Shown here one piece after another: positions 22,892 to 22,925 of a stretch of 22,925 nucleotides of DNA; position 1 is the stretch's first letter; every line of letters starts with the position of its first letter. The position numbers were made by a program, and so were the translations under genes. The DNA lies in assembly GCA_017617475.1 (NCBI GenBank), contig JAFZWC010000007.1:1-22925 (forward strand). The letters run 5' to 3'. The stretch is from Bacteroidales bacterium (lineage in GTDB: Bacteria; Bacteroidota; Bacteroidia; Bacteroidales; UBA932). The notes beneath the pieces were generated by a model. That model saw nothing but the letters and a program-made list of their open reading frames with translations. It had not been told where the DNA came from and did no database searches.

Positions 22892-22908
22892 TATTTTTGC
22901 CATATTTG
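22892..22908 (+). promoter_or_regulatory. Possible rightward promoter for a gene beyond the window
   Basis: TATTTTTG (22892-22899) fits TAnnTTTG exactly and CATATTTG (22901-22908) fits at 7 of 8 positions. They lie in an A/T-rich stretch at the right edge, where nothing codes. The gene itself is not visible. Confidence 0.25.
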
Positions 22909-22925
22909 CATACGACAAGCAAGAC

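Overview
The window reads as chromosomal DNA of a member of the Bacteroidota, most likely a Bacteroidales gut-type lineage with fairly high GC. The reasons are the promoter style (TTTG about 20 bases before TAnnTTTG, cleanest upstream of the small antitoxin gene), a FimB/Mfa2-like fimbrillin-type lipoprotein, a DUF5723-type outer-membrane protein, an NqrA-F sodium pump, and weak or absent Shine-Dalgarno sequences at many starts. No rRNA, tRNA, CRISPR array, transposase or phage gene was seen, and no gene-free stretch reaches 300 bases.

Layout, left to right. (1) Bases 1-89 hold the first codons of an Hsp20 small heat-shock protein running off the left edge; a 53-bp symmetric palindrome lies behind it. 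(2) Bases 303-600 hold a free-standing ParD-type antitoxin with its own promoter and a terminator touching its stop codon, and no ParE partner. (3) 603-2756 is a lipoprotein that seems to contain two fimbrillin-anchor-like modules. (4) 2907-3560 is a PhoU-like DUF47 protein without the usual Pit phosphate transporter. (5) 3626-9418 is the complete nqrABCDEF operon on the minus strand, facing the DUF47 gene across a shared bidirectional terminator.

(6) On the plus strand from 9506 comes a UvrD/PcrA helicase with three palindromic repeat units built into its coding frame. Close behind it are a 1149-residue putative lipoprotein of unknown function and a DUF5723-type beta-barrel protein, ending at a second bidirectional terminator near 16745. 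(7) The rest is on the minus strand: a type-I-like glutamine synthetase with a palindrome over its promoter, a CDF metal transporter coupled to a BASS-family sodium symporter, an unrecognised multi-pass membrane protein preceded by tandem hairpin repeats, and two overlapping GNAT acetyltransferase genes, one fused to a zinc ribbon.

Functionally the centre is energy metabolism: Na+-NQR exports sodium while oxidising NADH, and the BASS symporter would spend that sodium gradient. The rest is a mixture of housekeeping and envelope genes. The best candidates for something undescribed are the giant lipoprotein/beta-barrel pair, the solitary ParD unit, the two-module fimbrillin-type lipoprotein, and the two families of palindromic repeats (inside uvrD and at 21290-21375). 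None of these can be proved novel without database searches.
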